Source: Flammeovirgaceae bacterium
Lineage (GTDB): Bacteria > Bacteroidota > Bacteroidia > Cytophagales > Cyclobacteriaceae
DNA length: 64,000 nt
NCBI GenBank assembly: GCA_013204595.1
Contig: JABMNK010000052.1
Span: forward strand, 23,865-87,864
Direction of reading: 5' to 3'
Shown in pieces: positions 46,577 to 55,825 of this stretch; the first letter of the stretch is position 1, and every line of letters begins with the position of its first letter. Under the pieces are notes generated by a model that was not told where the DNA came from, did not search any database, and saw nothing but the letters and a program-made list of their open reading frames with translations. The translations under genes and the position numbers were made by a program.

Positions 46577-47233
46577 TTATTTGGATATTCCTATTAATTT
46601 GTGTGAGCCATCACAATAGGGGAATTTTTTGGAGTGCCCACAAGTGCAATCATTGATGCCCTTACCATTGAGAATTTGCGGTAAATATTTTTCAATGCGC
46701 GATTCGCGGGTTTGTGGCTGTTTAGCGGCTGAAAAATACAACAGATAGGCCCGTTGTCGCCCTGGCGTCAAGGCCTCAAATGCTCGTTTAAAGGCGGGAA
46801 GCTCGTTCCATTTTTTTTCAAGTTCTCCGGGGAGCGGGTAGTCACTATTTTTTTTCAAGGTGATCTTCAATCCCGCTTTTTCTATTTCAATGGCCTCATA
46901 GACATAGGATTGAATGATTCCTTTGTGTTCAATAATTTCGTTGACACTAGCAAACTGCATCCAGCGCCCAGCCTGTGTATGTTCTCCGGGCTTTTTTAGT
47001 AAGCCGTGGGCATCTTGCAACAAAGCCCCCTTGAAAAAATTAAGCACACAGAACGCCTTAAAAGCCCCCAAAATTATGAGATTTTGTTGCTCGAACATGT
47101 AGCAGGGCTGGCGCCATTTTAATGTTTCGACGAGGGGGCAACTGAGCAAAATTATCCTTAATTGCACCATTTCTGTTTGCCACCTTTTTGAAAGATTCAG
47201 GTATTCATCCACCTTGGGGTTTTGGTATGTCAC
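46577..47233 (-). CDS. DUF1801/YdeI-type protein fused to a CDGSH iron-sulfur motif
   Basis: A 218-residue cytoplasmic protein. Residues about 20-120 match the DUF1801 (YdhG-like) fold (ETLKWRQPCY, LNFFKGALLQD), and about 145-190 match the YdeI/OmpD-associated tail (FEALTPGRQRAYLLYFSAAKQPQTRESRIEKYLPQIL). The C-terminus then carries C196-T-C198-G-H-S-K-K-F-P-Y-C207-D-G-S-H211, an intact CDGSH motif that binds a 2Fe-2S cluster through three Cys and one His. Most YdeI proteins I know end before this point, so the added redox motif is notable. The function of the fusion is unknown. Confidence 0.85.
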   Translation of the reverse strand: MTYQNPKVDEYLNLSKRWQTEMVQLRIILLSCPLVETLKWRQPCYMFEQQNLIILGAFKAFCVLNFFKGALLQDAHGLLKKPGEHTQAGRWMQFASVNEIIEHKGIIQSYVYEAIEIEKAGLKITLKKNSDYPLPGELEKKWNELPAFKRAFEALTPGRQRAYLLYFSAAKQPQTRESRIEKYLPQILNGKGINDCTCGHSKKFPYCDGSHKLIGISK

Positions 47234-47299
47234 TTCTTTTTTTAATTATAGATTTCTAAGGAATCCCACTAACCATTAGGCGGGTACCTGGATGAAATC

Positions 47300-49483
47300 C
47301 TAGTTATTTAAAACCGCCAAGACGCGATCAGGCGTAAAAGGCAAATGTCTTAAATGTTTACCTGTCAGTTGTAGAAAAGCATTGGCAATCGCACCGGCCA
47401 CCATTGGTGTGGCGGTTTCACCGACACCTTCTGGCTTTTCGCTGGAAGGGATAAATGCAGTTTCAATGCTGTCAGGAACCTCTTGCATTCTCAACAAGGA
47501 ATAATCGTGAAAATTGGATTGCTGTACTTGCCCATCGACAATGGTTATTTGTTCTTTGAGTACACTGCTCATGCCCATGATGATGCCCCCTTCCATTTGG
47601 GCCTTGACGTTGTCGGGCTGAATGATCACACCCGCATCTAAGGCAATCCAGAAATGATGTACGTTGATGGTGCCGGTAGCTCGATCAAGGGAGATTTCGC
47701 AAATTCCGGTACCGATCGAGCCATGTTCGACGAAGGCGACGCCTTTGGCGCGTCCGTCGATTGAAGGCACATCCCAACGGGACATGGCTACGGCCTTTTC
47801 TAAGGTAGCCAATGCCTTAGGTGATTGGGCCATTAGTGTTCTTCGAAGGGCGACGGGGTCCACGCTTTGGTCAAAAGCGATGGTATCGAGCAGGGACTCA
47901 ATGGCAAATTTGTTTGGTCCATGACCTACTGAACGCCAATGCTTCAATCTGATGCCATGGGTAGTTTCTCGCCAATCAGCCAATTGATTGGGAATGTCAT
48001 AATGGTCATTTTTAACGCCACTCGCAACGAGATTTCCGCCATCTCCGATGACGGTATGTGACAAACCTGTGAGTTGTCCGCGTGCATCAACGGTTGCTTT
48101 GAGACGTTGAAGCGACAAGGGCCGATAAGCGCCATAGGCTACATCATCTTCTCTGGTCCAAACTAGTTTCAGTGGCAAGGGAGCGATTTCTTTGGCCAGT
48201 ATCGCACATTCGACCACAAAGTCCGTCATGCTTCTTCGGCCAAAGCCACCGCCGAGATACTGCAAATGAACGTTGACGTTTTCGGGAGGAACGCCAAGCA
48301 CACCGGGAACACCTAGTTTGGTATCTCCTCCCTGTTGACTACCGACCCACACTTCTGCGGTTTGCAAATCTTCAGAGACTTGGATCACAGCATTTAAGGG
48401 TTCGATCTGGGCATGGTACACATAGTCGTTTTTAAAATCGGCCGTATAAGTTTTATGTGCACTGCGGAGGGCTTCGCCCATGTTCCCGATTTCGGTAATG
48501 ACCGCACCTTGTGATTTTTTGGCTGCGATCGCTTCGTATTCGGAGTAGATCTCTTGTGAGTGGTAGCCGCTGGACGTAGCGGTACTCCAATCGATTTTCA
48601 GTAGTTTTTTGGCATCTAAAACGCCTTTTAGGGTGGAAGCAATCAATCCAATGGCGTAATCAAACTGGACGATTTTCATGACTCCTGCGTGTGCTAAAAT
48701 TTCAGATTCATTGAGAAGTGTGGGTCTCGCACCATGTAGTTTGCCTCTTTCCAAGGCGCCATAAACCATATCGGGCAATCGTACATCTATGGCAAATTGA
48801 GCGGTGCCATTGACTTTTGCAGGAATTTCCGTACGGGGAATGTTTTTTCCTATTAATTGGAAGTCTTTTGGATTTTTTAATTGATCTTCTGTAAAATCTG
48901 GCAATGCGGTTGGCATGGTGAGCACGGGAACCAATTCTCCAAAACTTATTTTCTGGCCAGACTTTTCATGGATGACAAAACTCTGAGCAGCGTTTAATTC
49001 TTCAATAGGCACCTTCCAATGGTTAGCCGCTGTATTTAACAAGACATAACGCGCCTGTGCCCCAGCTTTTCTCATCACGTGGTAATAACTATGAGTGGTC
49101 CTACTCCCTACCGTAAACATAAGCTTTGTTCCAGGCGCCCATCCTTCACCGCCATATATATCGGCTTCTTGGGGGGAAAATTCGACCTGAACTTTTGACC
49201 AATCTGCGTCCATTTCCTCAGCAAAAATAATGGGTAGGGAAGTCATGGAGCCTTGGCCCATTTCTGCCGCTGGATTGTAGATGATCATCTGGCCATCTTC
49301 CCAGAGTTGTACCCATGCGGTGATAGGGACTTTTTTCAGCTGCGCGCGGATTTTTTTGTCGTCTTGGCAAGACACCAAAACGGGAAGTACACCGGACGCG
49401 CCTATAAAAAGCGTCACACCTCCCGAAGTTTTGAGAAAAGCTCTTCGGTTAATTTTATTTGTCATCGTGAGATCTTTAGCCAT
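47300..49483 (-). CDS. Molybdopterin-binding subunit of a xanthine dehydrogenase-family hydroxylase (IorB-like)
   Basis: About 727 residues. The N-terminus carries a Tat signal (NKINRRAFLKTSGGVTLFIG...LVSC), so the folded cofactor enzyme is exported to the periplasm, possibly lipid-anchored. The body has the two aldehyde-oxidase/xanthine-dehydrogenase molybdopterin domains (VNGTAQFAIDVRLPDMVYGAL, GGGFGRRS, EGVGETATPM with the catalytic Glu). Such proteins hydroxylate aldehydes or N-heterocycles (isoquinoline 1-oxidoreductase type). The start is the MAKDLT ATG at 49483, 11 bp after the stop of the 2Fe-2S subunit; the ORF track starts further upstream inside that gene. No FAD subunit is present, so electrons probably go to a cytochrome. 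Confidence 0.88.
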   Translation of the reverse strand: MAKDLTMTNKINRRAFLKTSGGVTLFIGASGVLPVLVSCQDDKKIRAQLKKVPITAWVQLWEDGQMIIYNPAAEMGQGSMTSLPIIFAEEMDADWSKVQVEFSPQEADIYGGEGWAPGTKLMFTVGSRTTHSYYHVMRKAGAQARYVLLNTAANHWKVPIEELNAAQSFVIHEKSGQKISFGELVPVLTMPTALPDFTEDQLKNPKDFQLIGKNIPRTEIPAKVNGTAQFAIDVRLPDMVYGALERGKLHGARPTLLNESEILAHAGVMKIVQFDYAIGLIASTLKGVLDAKKLLKIDWSTATSSGYHSQEIYSEYEAIAAKKSQGAVITEIGNMGEALRSAHKTYTADFKNDYVYHAQIEPLNAVIQVSEDLQTAEVWVGSQQGGDTKLGVPGVLGVPPENVNVHLQYLGGGFGRRSMTDFVVECAILAKEIAPLPLKLVWTREDDVAYGAYRPLSLQRLKATVDARGQLTGLSHTVIGDGGNLVASGVKNDHYDIPNQLADWRETTHGIRLKHWRSVGHGPNKFAIESLLDTIAFDQSVDPVALRRTLMAQSPKALATLEKAVAMSRWDVPSIDGRAKGVAFVEHGSIGTGICEISLDRATGTINVHHFWIALDAGVIIQPDNVKAQMEGGIIMGMSSVLKEQITIVDGQVQQSNFHDYSLLRMQEVPDSIETAFIPSSEKPEGVGETATPMVAGAIANAFLQLTGKHLRHLPFTPDRVLAVLNN

Positions 49484-49493
49484 TGTGCTTTTA

Positions 49494-49967
49494 TTAAAAG
49501 GTGGGGGCTTTTGTTTTTGCAGCCATTTCGATGGCGGTAAGAATGCGCAGATACGTGCCGCATCTACAGAGATTACCATTCATGTGCGCCTTAATTTCGT
49601 CGCGCGTAGGGTGTTCGTTTTGCTCGAGTAAGGCGACTGCTTGCATGATTTGACCTGAATGACAATAACCACATTGTGGGGCTTGGGCCTCAATCCAAGC
49701 CTTTTGGACGGGGTGATCCCCATCTTCAGATAAGCCTTCGATGGTAGTAATTTCTTGACCCGCTGTAAATTGTTCGATGGGCAACAGACACGCTTTGATC
49801 GGTTGCTTATCTACATGGACCGTGCAGGCACCGCATTGACCGATGCCACAGCCATATTTGGCGCCCGTCAGTCCCAGATCTTCGCGAAGTACCCAAAGCA
49901 AGGAGGTTCCTGCGGCTACTTCGACGTCATAAGATGTTTTATTGATGTTCAGTGTATACTTAGGCAT
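49494..49967 (-). CDS. 2Fe-2S subunit of a molybdenum hydroxylase (IorA/CoxS-like)
   Basis: A 157-residue protein with two 2Fe-2S sites: the plant-ferredoxin type (C40, C45, C48, C60 in [15 protein letters not shown]...KAC) and the C-terminal helical type (C99, C102, C134, C136 in QCGYCHSGQ and NLCRCGTY). It passes electrons from the molybdenum centre of the next gene. It has no signal peptide, so it is probably co-exported with the Tat-bearing large subunit (hitch-hiker model, inference). The gene pair is one operon in the small-then-large order. Confidence 0.92.
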   Translation of the reverse strand: MPKYTLNINKTSYDVEVAAGTSLLWVLREDLGLTGAKYGCGIGQCGACTVHVDKQPIKACLLPIEQFTAGQEITTIEGLSEDGDHPVQKAWIEAQAPQCGYCHSGQIMQAVALLEQNEHPTRDEIKAHMNGNLCRCGTYLRILTAIEMAAKTKAPTF

Positions 49968-50432
49968 AGCAATATATTTTCAATCAATTTATTAAATATA
50001 TATGGCTAATGGTTCATTTTTGGGTCAATTTTTTTTGATTATTCTAGGATCTGGTATGATCAAGGGATGACTGGTGTGCGCTTTGTAATCGCAAGAAGCA
50101 CAAGAAATTCAATTAATACTTTATGGTAAATAAAAAGATAGGCGCATTCATTTTTATCTATTGATTTGGGTACGGGTATTTGTCCGGAGAATCACAAAAA
50201 TCAGGACACTAAACACATATAAGGGTAATAGATCATACTATGAAAACCCTTCGGAAAAAATCAGAAGGGCTGAACTTAATCCAAAAAGGGCAGAAAGAAG
50301 CAGCAGGAAAATTAAAGAAGCCCGGTTCAATATTATTGTTTTTCTAAACATAAACTATTTGCTGAATTGAAACGGTACACAATTTAGGTATAATAACAAG
50401 ATCAAACCAATGTGCTATTTTAAAAGGGTAAG
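49968..50432. other. Intergenic gap upstream of the molybdenum hydroxylase operon
   Basis: These 465 bp should hold the promoter of the leftward hydroxylase operon. A 35-codon plus-strand ORF at 50240-50347 (Lys-rich, no recognisable family) is the only small reading frame of note, and I do not support it as a gene. No repeat, tRNA or clear promoter was seen. Confidence 0.4.
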
Positions 50433-51259
50433 TCATTCGCTGATATAGGTGGCTACGTCTTCCCAATTTTCTTGCCCACAGATGTAATGCGTTCTACCTG
50501 AAAACTCTTTAAAATCAATTTTACTTTGTTGATTTTTGTATGCGTTGTAATTTTTCCTATTCAGAGAGGAAGGTATCACATGATCTTTTTCACCTGCAAT
50601 GATAAGTAATGGTTTATGTGGTTTTTGGAAGTCAATTTTCTCGGTTTTTTTTCTGCTTCTTCTTGGGTTATTCCTGCTTTCTGGAACAACAAATTTATTG
50701 TATTCAATTCGTGCTTCCTCCATTGTCATAGTGGGGCAAAAATCATATTGAAACCATTTCACACTGGGTAGATAAACAGAATTTCCTTTGAACGGATTTA
50801 TGGTTCCCAAATTTGCTTTTAAGAAACTCCATTTGATACTAATAATGCCTTTGAGTGGCGCTTAATCATGGCAAATTACTGCGACTCCCTTGTTTAATCC
50901 TATTAATTTTTGTATGGCATGATCACCCATTGAGTGCCCTCTAAGGATTGTTTTTTCGGGTAATTTGTCAATAAAAACAGATAATTATCGATAACCTGTC
51001 CAAAGGATAATTGGCCTAATCTTTGGTCAATATTGTAGCGCAAGTCTGTTGGCTTCCCTTCATGATAAGCGTATGCAGGAGCATAATGTTTATACCCCTT
51101 TGCTTCATAAAATTTCATTCAAGGCTCCCAACTTGTAGGGCTCATAAAAAGTCCATGAATAAAAACGATAGTATTACTTGTTGCACTATTTTCTATATTT
51201 TGTCCGCTTGCTTGTTGAACAATTAATACTATCGAAAACAAAAGAAAAAGGAGATTCAT
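50433..51259 (-). pseudogene. Alpha/beta-hydrolase pseudogene (exported), three disruptions
   Basis: Pieces in order on the minus strand: signal peptide MNLLFLLFSIVLIVQQASGQ, then IVFIHGLFMSPTSWEP ending in TGA (51119-51121, where Trp is expected), then MKFYEAKGYKHYAPAY...DNYLFLL, a one-base frameshift near 50960-50970, then LPEKTILRGHSMG with the GxSxG nucleophile, a TAA at 50862-50864 inside ICHD*APLKGIISIKW, and finally the intact C-terminal third with IIAGEKDHVIP (acid) and GRTHYICG (His). Three ORF-track entries are fragments of this one gene. The catalytic triad is still readable, so the loss looks recent. Confidence 0.85.
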
Positions 51260-51506
51260 ATTTTTTGGTCTTTTTGTAAGTTCTAAATCATATTTTTCAA
51301 TGTCGGCTAATACCTTGCGCAAAAAAATATGAGCGAGGATATTCCCATTTCAGTATACTTTGTGTTCAAAATTAGGACCACCTTAGGCGGTCTACAAAAG
51401 TCATGTCATGGACAGAGGCAAGCGTCGGTTAAAATCGATGTTTTGGTGGTTAAACTAGGTGTGCTAGTCCGTGCTACGGAAATGGATTTTGAGGTTGGCT
51501 GTACCT

Positions 51507-52682
51507 CTATTGTTGAGAACCAGCAACGATGGCCGCGGCAACGTCACCAAAGGCCGAGCTGAGGCCGCGGCGATTAAATAATCTAAAATTGCCCCCGTCG
51601 TCCCATACAATGGTCAGCAGGCCGCGTGCGGCGGCTTCCTTCGCATAGAAGTTGCCATAATTGATACGACTTTGAAGAGAATTGGCTTCGATGGTTCCCC
51701 ATTCGCCCAATATAACGGGTCGCTTCCTTTCCACGATCCATTCTTCTTTGATTTTGTCCAATTCAGCGATCAGGTCAGATTTGTCATCGTCAGATCCCCA
51801 AGAGGTGGTAGCTTCTCCGGCATATGGCCAAGGAAAATAGCTATGTAAAGAAATGATGATTTTCTCATCATCATTGGGAATAACCAATTCTTCCATGGCG
51901 ATGGGAACAGTGCTTGCAGCCCAAGTTGGGATCATGAGGTGTCTTTTTTCGTTATTTCCCCCAGTTGCCCGAATGGCATCTACCGCTGCTTTGTGAAAAT
52001 CGTTTACATAGCCACGGCCCTCTGAGGTACCTCCAGACCATTCTTCAGTAATGCCTTCAATGCGGGGCTCATTTAAGGTTTCAAAAATTAATGAATCGTT
52101 GTATTCTTGAAAGAAGTGGGCCACTTGTGTCCAAAGACTGCCCAAACGGTCTGCGCTCTTCTGTGCTTCTGAGGTGCTTGGTATTATCCAGCTATTGTCA
52201 TGGTGTACATTGATGATAACGTGCATCTTGTTTTGAAAACCGTAATCAACGATTCTTTTTATTTCAGTCAGATAGTTGTGTTCTATTGGATAGGGATCAT
52301 TATTGGCCTGATTAGGCGCCCATGTAACGGGGATTCTTAGGGTTTTAAATCCCATTGCTTTCACCTCATCAATTACCGCCTTGGAGGTAAGGGGATTGCC
52401 CCAGAGCGTCTTGTCCCTTGACGGCACGTCAAAGCTATTTCCTAGGCTCCATCCAACACCCATTTCAGCGACTAGATCAAAGGAGCTGATGTCACGAGCC
52501 GCACCTATCCCATCTGGATAGGTTGTATCATCACTTGTTTGCTCGATCTGCTCAGTTTGTTCTATGGTGTCCGCTGTTTGGTTTTTGCAAGCCAAGAGTT
52601 GGATCAGCAAGAAGCTGCAGACCAAGCTAAATGGGATGTTTTTGGTGTTCTTTGACTTTCTGATGAAAATAGGGCTGTTCAT
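51507..52682 (-). CDS. Glycoside hydrolase family 5 (cellulase-type) lipoprotein
   Basis: A 391-residue protein. A lipoprotein signal with lipobox LLAC (Cys32) and a Glu/Thr-rich linker to about residue 60 lead to a GH5 TIM barrel: GWSLGNSFD (78-85), FKTLRIPVTW, NVHHD (159-162), the acid/base Glu205 in LNEPR and the nucleophile Glu327 in GEWG. GH5 enzymes hydrolyse beta-1,4-glucans, mannans or related polymers; the exact substrate is not clear. It is probably surface- or periplasm-anchored. No SusC/SusD pair is nearby, so this is not a classical polysaccharide utilisation locus. Confidence 0.9.
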   Translation of the reverse strand: MNSPIFIRKSKNTKNIPFSLVCSFLLIQLLACKNQTADTIEQTEQIEQTSDDTTYPDGIGAARDISSFDLVAEMGVGWSLGNSFDVPSRDKTLWGNPLTSKAVIDEVKAMGFKTLRIPVTWAPNQANNDPYPIEHNYLTEIKRIVDYGFQNKMHVIINVHHDNSWIIPSTSEAQKSADRLGSLWTQVAHFFQEYNDSLIFETLNEPRIEGITEEWSGGTSEGRGYVNDFHKAAVDAIRATGGNNEKRHLMIPTWAASTVPIAMEELVIPNDDEKIIISLHSYFPWPYAGEATTSWGSDDDKSDLIAELDKIKEEWIVERKRPVILGEWGTIEANSLQSRINYGNFYAKEAAARGLLTIVWDDGGNFRLFNRRGLSSAFGDVAAAIVAGSQQ

Positions 52683-52910
52683 TCTTTTTTGTTTCTATGT
52701 TTGAATTGAAGTATACATTGGATACGAAAACCTACTTCGCCCACACAACTTATCCCCTTTGGGTAAGAGGTACAAAATCAATGTGATGAAGGCGGTATTT
52801 TGTGTACTTAATGGAGCTATTAGGCGATTGAGCACTACACGCCGCGGATAGACAAGAGATTGGTTTTGCAGCATCGGGTGTTAGATGCGTTTTTGGTTTA
52901 TAGGGCTCCA

Positions 52911-54230
52911 TTATTCCCTGTCAATGGACAAGATTGTTTGCAAGAGTACATTGGCGCCATTGGTCATGTCTGAAGCTTTGGTAAATTCATTGGGTGAATG
53001 GCTGACACCGCCTACGCTCGGAACGAAAATCATGCCTACAGGCGCAATGGCAGCTATTTGTTGGGAGTCATGCCCGGCACCACTTGGCATCACTTTTGTT
53101 TTGAGCCCAAGGGTAGCGGCACAGTTGTTAATTTTTTTTTGCAAATAGGGGGCTGTAAGCGCAGGTTTAGAGAAACTGGCCTCTCGTATAAACATGATTT
53201 TTGTCTTTGTTTCATTCGCAATTTGGGCCGCACGTTGTTCGATTTTGCTCAAAAGCTGTTCAATTTTATCCCACGAGAGATCGCGAATTTCCAAACCTAA
53301 GGTAACGTTGCCTGGAACGACGTTGTAGGCCCCAGGCTGCGCCTGAATTTTTCCTACCGTACCTACTTGACTACCGGGGACGCCGTTAATCACTTCGTTG
53401 ACAGCAATGACTAATTTGGACGCGGCCAATAAGGCATCTTTTCTAAGCTTCATAGGCGTAGTCCCCGCATGGTTGGCAAATCCTTCAATGGTAACTTCGC
53501 AATCCAAAATGCCTACAATGCCTTCGACAACCCCGATGGGTAAGTTTTCATTTTCAAGAATCCCTCCTTGCTCAATGTGCAATTCAAGAAAGGCATGCAG
53601 ATCTCCTTTTTTTCGTATCGCACCTTGAATGTCATCAGGGTTTCCCCCAATCGCTTTGATGCCAGCAGCCATCATGACACCGCTTTGGCTTAGCTGTTGC
53701 AGGCCCTCAGGAGTCAATTGACCGACCATGGCTCGGCTGCCGATGAGACCCCCTTCTTCATTGGCGAAAATGAGGACCTCTAGCGGATGCGCTGTTAACA
53801 CCTTCTGTTCATTGAGTACTTCGATGACTTCTAGGGCACTAATTGAGCCCAAGGTACCGTCGTAGTTGCCGCCATCGGGAACCATGTCAATATGAGAACC
53901 AAAAGCAATTGGTTTGAGTGAAGGGTTTTTTCCGTTTCGTTTGCCAATGATGTTGCCAGCGCTGTCAATGGTTGGATGAAGCCCCGCATTTTTCATCAGC
54001 TGCATAAACCAAGTTCTGCCATCAATGTCCCCTTGGGTATAGGCGACACGGTAGCCGCGATTGTTGTTGTCACGACCAAATTTTGCAAGCTCATTGATTC
54101 GTGTTAAGATGCGCTGCTCGTTTACCTTCAGATTGGCGTAGAACGGGTTTTCCTTCGCCCCCAGCAGCCCAAAGGCTGTAATCCCAAGTCCGGTGAGTGT
54201 TGCACTTTTAATAAAGGTTCTTCTTTCCAT
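52911..54230 (-). CDS. M20-family Zn hydrolase of the N-carbamoyl-L-amino-acid hydrolase/allantoate amidohydrolase type
   Basis: About 439 residues from the ATG at 54230, which begins a Tat-like leader MERRTFIKSATLTGLGITAFG; the ORF track starts 23 codons earlier. Visible features of the amidase/carbamoylase subgroup of M20 are the metal ligands in FGSHIDMVPDGGNYDG and ANEEGG, LELHIEQGGILE, an NHAGTTPM block in the dimerisation domain, and a final SHSPNEF. Members split carbamoyl or ureido bonds (hydantoin or purine breakdown). Periplasmic placement with a nearby exported molybdenum hydroxylase suggests N-heterocycle catabolism, but the genes are not contiguous and this is inference. Confidence 0.88.
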   Translation of the reverse strand: MERRTFIKSATLTGLGITAFGLLGAKENPFYANLKVNEQRILTRINELAKFGRDNNNRGYRVAYTQGDIDGRTWFMQLMKNAGLHPTIDSAGNIIGKRNGKNPSLKPIAFGSHIDMVPDGGNYDGTLGSISALEVIEVLNEQKVLTAHPLEVLIFANEEGGLIGSRAMVGQLTPEGLQQLSQSGVMMAAGIKAIGGNPDDIQGAIRKKGDLHAFLELHIEQGGILENENLPIGVVEGIVGILDCEVTIEGFANHAGTTPMKLRKDALLAASKLVIAVNEVINGVPGSQVGTVGKIQAQPGAYNVVPGNVTLGLEIRDLSWDKIEQLLSKIEQRAAQIANETKTKIMFIREASFSKPALTAPYLQKKINNCAATLGLKTKVMPSGAGHDSQQIAAIAPVGMIFVPSVGGVSHSPNEFTKASDMTNGANVLLQTILSIDRE

Positions 54231-54961
54231 ATTTTTAATTGACGTATGTCTTTTGCCACGGCATGTAGGTAGCGGTCTAGTAAAAAAGGAGTGGATCAAA
54301 ACACGCCATTTTTGACAACAATATACTTAAATAAAACAAATTGTGAGAGGGGACGTACCCAAATCCCAGTTAGCCAATTGCCCAAAGCATAAGCCCTACT
54401 AATAAGGTTTTCAGCGAAAATTCTTCACCATCAAAATACGGAAACCTTATTAACCTAGTCACCAACATAAAAATACCCCAAACCAATCCTGTTTTTATCC
54501 AACGCGTTTGTAATATCATCGATGTCTAAATGCCCATGTCGTGTGGGTTGTTGCTATAAATAGTTGACCTACAAATCTTCTTTAAAGCAACCCCAAATAG
54601 GATAGCTCAATACAAGAATTAAAAAGCTAAGGATATTGGTTAAGCAGGGAATAGTCCTATCTCATTTTTTGCAATTAAAGACCAAAACAATTCATTAATG
54701 GGCATTCCGGAATAGAAAATTCAATGAATCATCATCCAATTTTCTAAGAATAAATTTTGATCTATGTAGCAGTTCCTCTTTGTATGGCGCATTCATCGGG
54801 AACTAAGAGTCAGCGAGGATTGATGTAAGTTTATACAAAGCAAATTAATTAAACGTGGCGGAAAGAGCCTTGAAAAATATCAAAAACGAAAGTAATGAGG
54901 GTTATGTAAATGACATATCTTTGTACGATCCAATGGAAACGTGTGTTAAAATTCAACAATT
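54231..54961. other. 731-bp gap with small-gene debris
   Basis: Apart from the 49-codon ORF listed separately (54370-54519, minus), the minus strand upstream of it holds short protein-like pieces in shifting frames (for example ...NILSFLILVLSYPIWGCFKEDL ending near 54570). This suggests a second decayed small membrane-protein gene. The promoter of the plus-strand double-barrel gene should lie in 54850-54960. Nothing else was recognised. Confidence 0.4.
54370..54519 (-). CDS. Small membrane protein, 49 aa, possibly truncated
   Basis: Below the ORF-track size cutoff. MILQTRWIKTGLVWGIFMLV...PYFDGEEFSLKTLLVGLMLWAIG has two hydrophobic helices around a short acidic loop, the layout of small Bacteroidota membrane proteins I recall. 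The frame continues after the TAA as LGFGYV, which would naturally extend WAIG, so the stop may be a recent nonsense change. Function unknown. Confidence 0.45.
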   Translation of the reverse strand: MILQTRWIKTGLVWGIFMLVTRLIRFPYFDGEEFSLKTLLVGLMLWAIG

Positions 54962-55825
54962 ATGATACAAAAAGAGGAGCTTATGCCTGCATATTTAAGC
55001 CAGCCTACCAAAATAGGAGAAGAGATCAGTATTACTGGTAAATGGGTGCCGAAGGGAAAAGGCGGGCTTTTTGGAAAATCAAAAGAGGCCAACATCATGA
55101 TGAAAGAATGGAAAATCATTCTTGAATTATCAAAAAATGAACCAGCTATTTTATCGACTGAAATTAATCTTGGCGTAGGAGAAGATGCGATTTTGATTCA
55201 TCAAGTATTTAGTAATGCGGAGACTTTGATCCACTTTTTTACGACTACGGCCAAAGAGCAATACGGAATATTGCATTATTTTGCCAATCCAGAACTTCAC
55301 TTAGTAAGGGGTACAGAACTATCAGAGGCAGTGAAGGAGACGCTTTTGGCCCAAAATATACCCGTTAGCTTTGGGTCCTTTTTATTTGGATATGTAAAAG
55401 AAGATTATCAGCCCCCCTTGGCTACGTCGATACAGGTAACGGCAAAATGGACTTGCAAATCCAATGATCCAAAGCAACTGGAAGCTCAAAAACATTGGTG
55501 GCAGCAGGTTGGTACAGATGCTTATGATTTGGAAAAAGGGCTGTTGCGATTTGAGGTTTTCCAAGCCATAGGTGAGAACGCGTTGATTATTCACGAAACC
55601 TTTATCGACAGCGATCAGCTTCAATTCCATTTAGCAAAAGGTACCGCTGATCGTTATAAAAAGCGGTTGGATAAAATTTCAGTTCCAGATAAATATTTCT
55701 TTAGAGGATCCGTATCTTGGCTGATAAGAACTTATTCCAGAATTTTGCGATTACCCGCGACCTATTCGACCAAAGGACCCCATTTCACTCGGCAGGGCGG
55801 CAGCATGAGCGACGGTAAATCTTGA
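54962..55825 (+). CDS. Two-domain ABM-like dimeric alpha/beta-barrel protein
   Basis: A 287-residue cytoplasmic protein made of two diverged copies of one domain. Residues about 20-120 contain LSTEINLGVGEDAILIHQVF...LIHFF, and about 145-240 contain LRFEVFQAIGENALIIHETF...LQFHL. The shared G-E/D-A-x-L/I-I-H-x-x-F pattern matches antibiotic-biosynthesis-monooxygenase-like (dimeric alpha/beta-barrel) folds. Tandem fusion would form the barrel within one chain. No catalytic residues can be assigned. Two starts are possible: 54962, or the ATG at 54983, which has AGAGGAG just upstream, an unusually good Shine-Dalgarno match for this window. Nearby NIPSNAP and Dabb genes share the fold. Confidence 0.65.
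   Translation: MIQKEELMPAYLSQPTKIGEEISITGKWVPKGKGGLFGKSKEANIMMKEWKIILELSKNEPAILSTEINLGVGEDAILIHQVFSNAETLIHFFTTTAKEQYGILHYFANPELHLVRGTELSEAVKETLLAQNIPVSFGSFLFGYVKEDYQPPLATSIQVTAKWTCKSNDPKQLEAQKHWWQQVGTDAYDLEKGLLRFEVFQAIGENALIIHETFIDSDQLQFHLAKGTADRYKKRLDKISVPDKYFFRGSVSWLIRTYSRILRLPATYSTKGPHFTRQGGSMSDGKS

Noticed and set aside
50240-50347. 35-codon Lys-rich ORF (MKTLRKKSEG...)
   Set aside because: Too short, no family resemblance, and in an AT-rich intergenic gap where such frames arise by chance.
51507-52682. Polysaccharide utilisation locus around the GH5 gene
   Set aside because: No SusC/SusD homologue, regulator or second glycoside hydrolase lies within the window.
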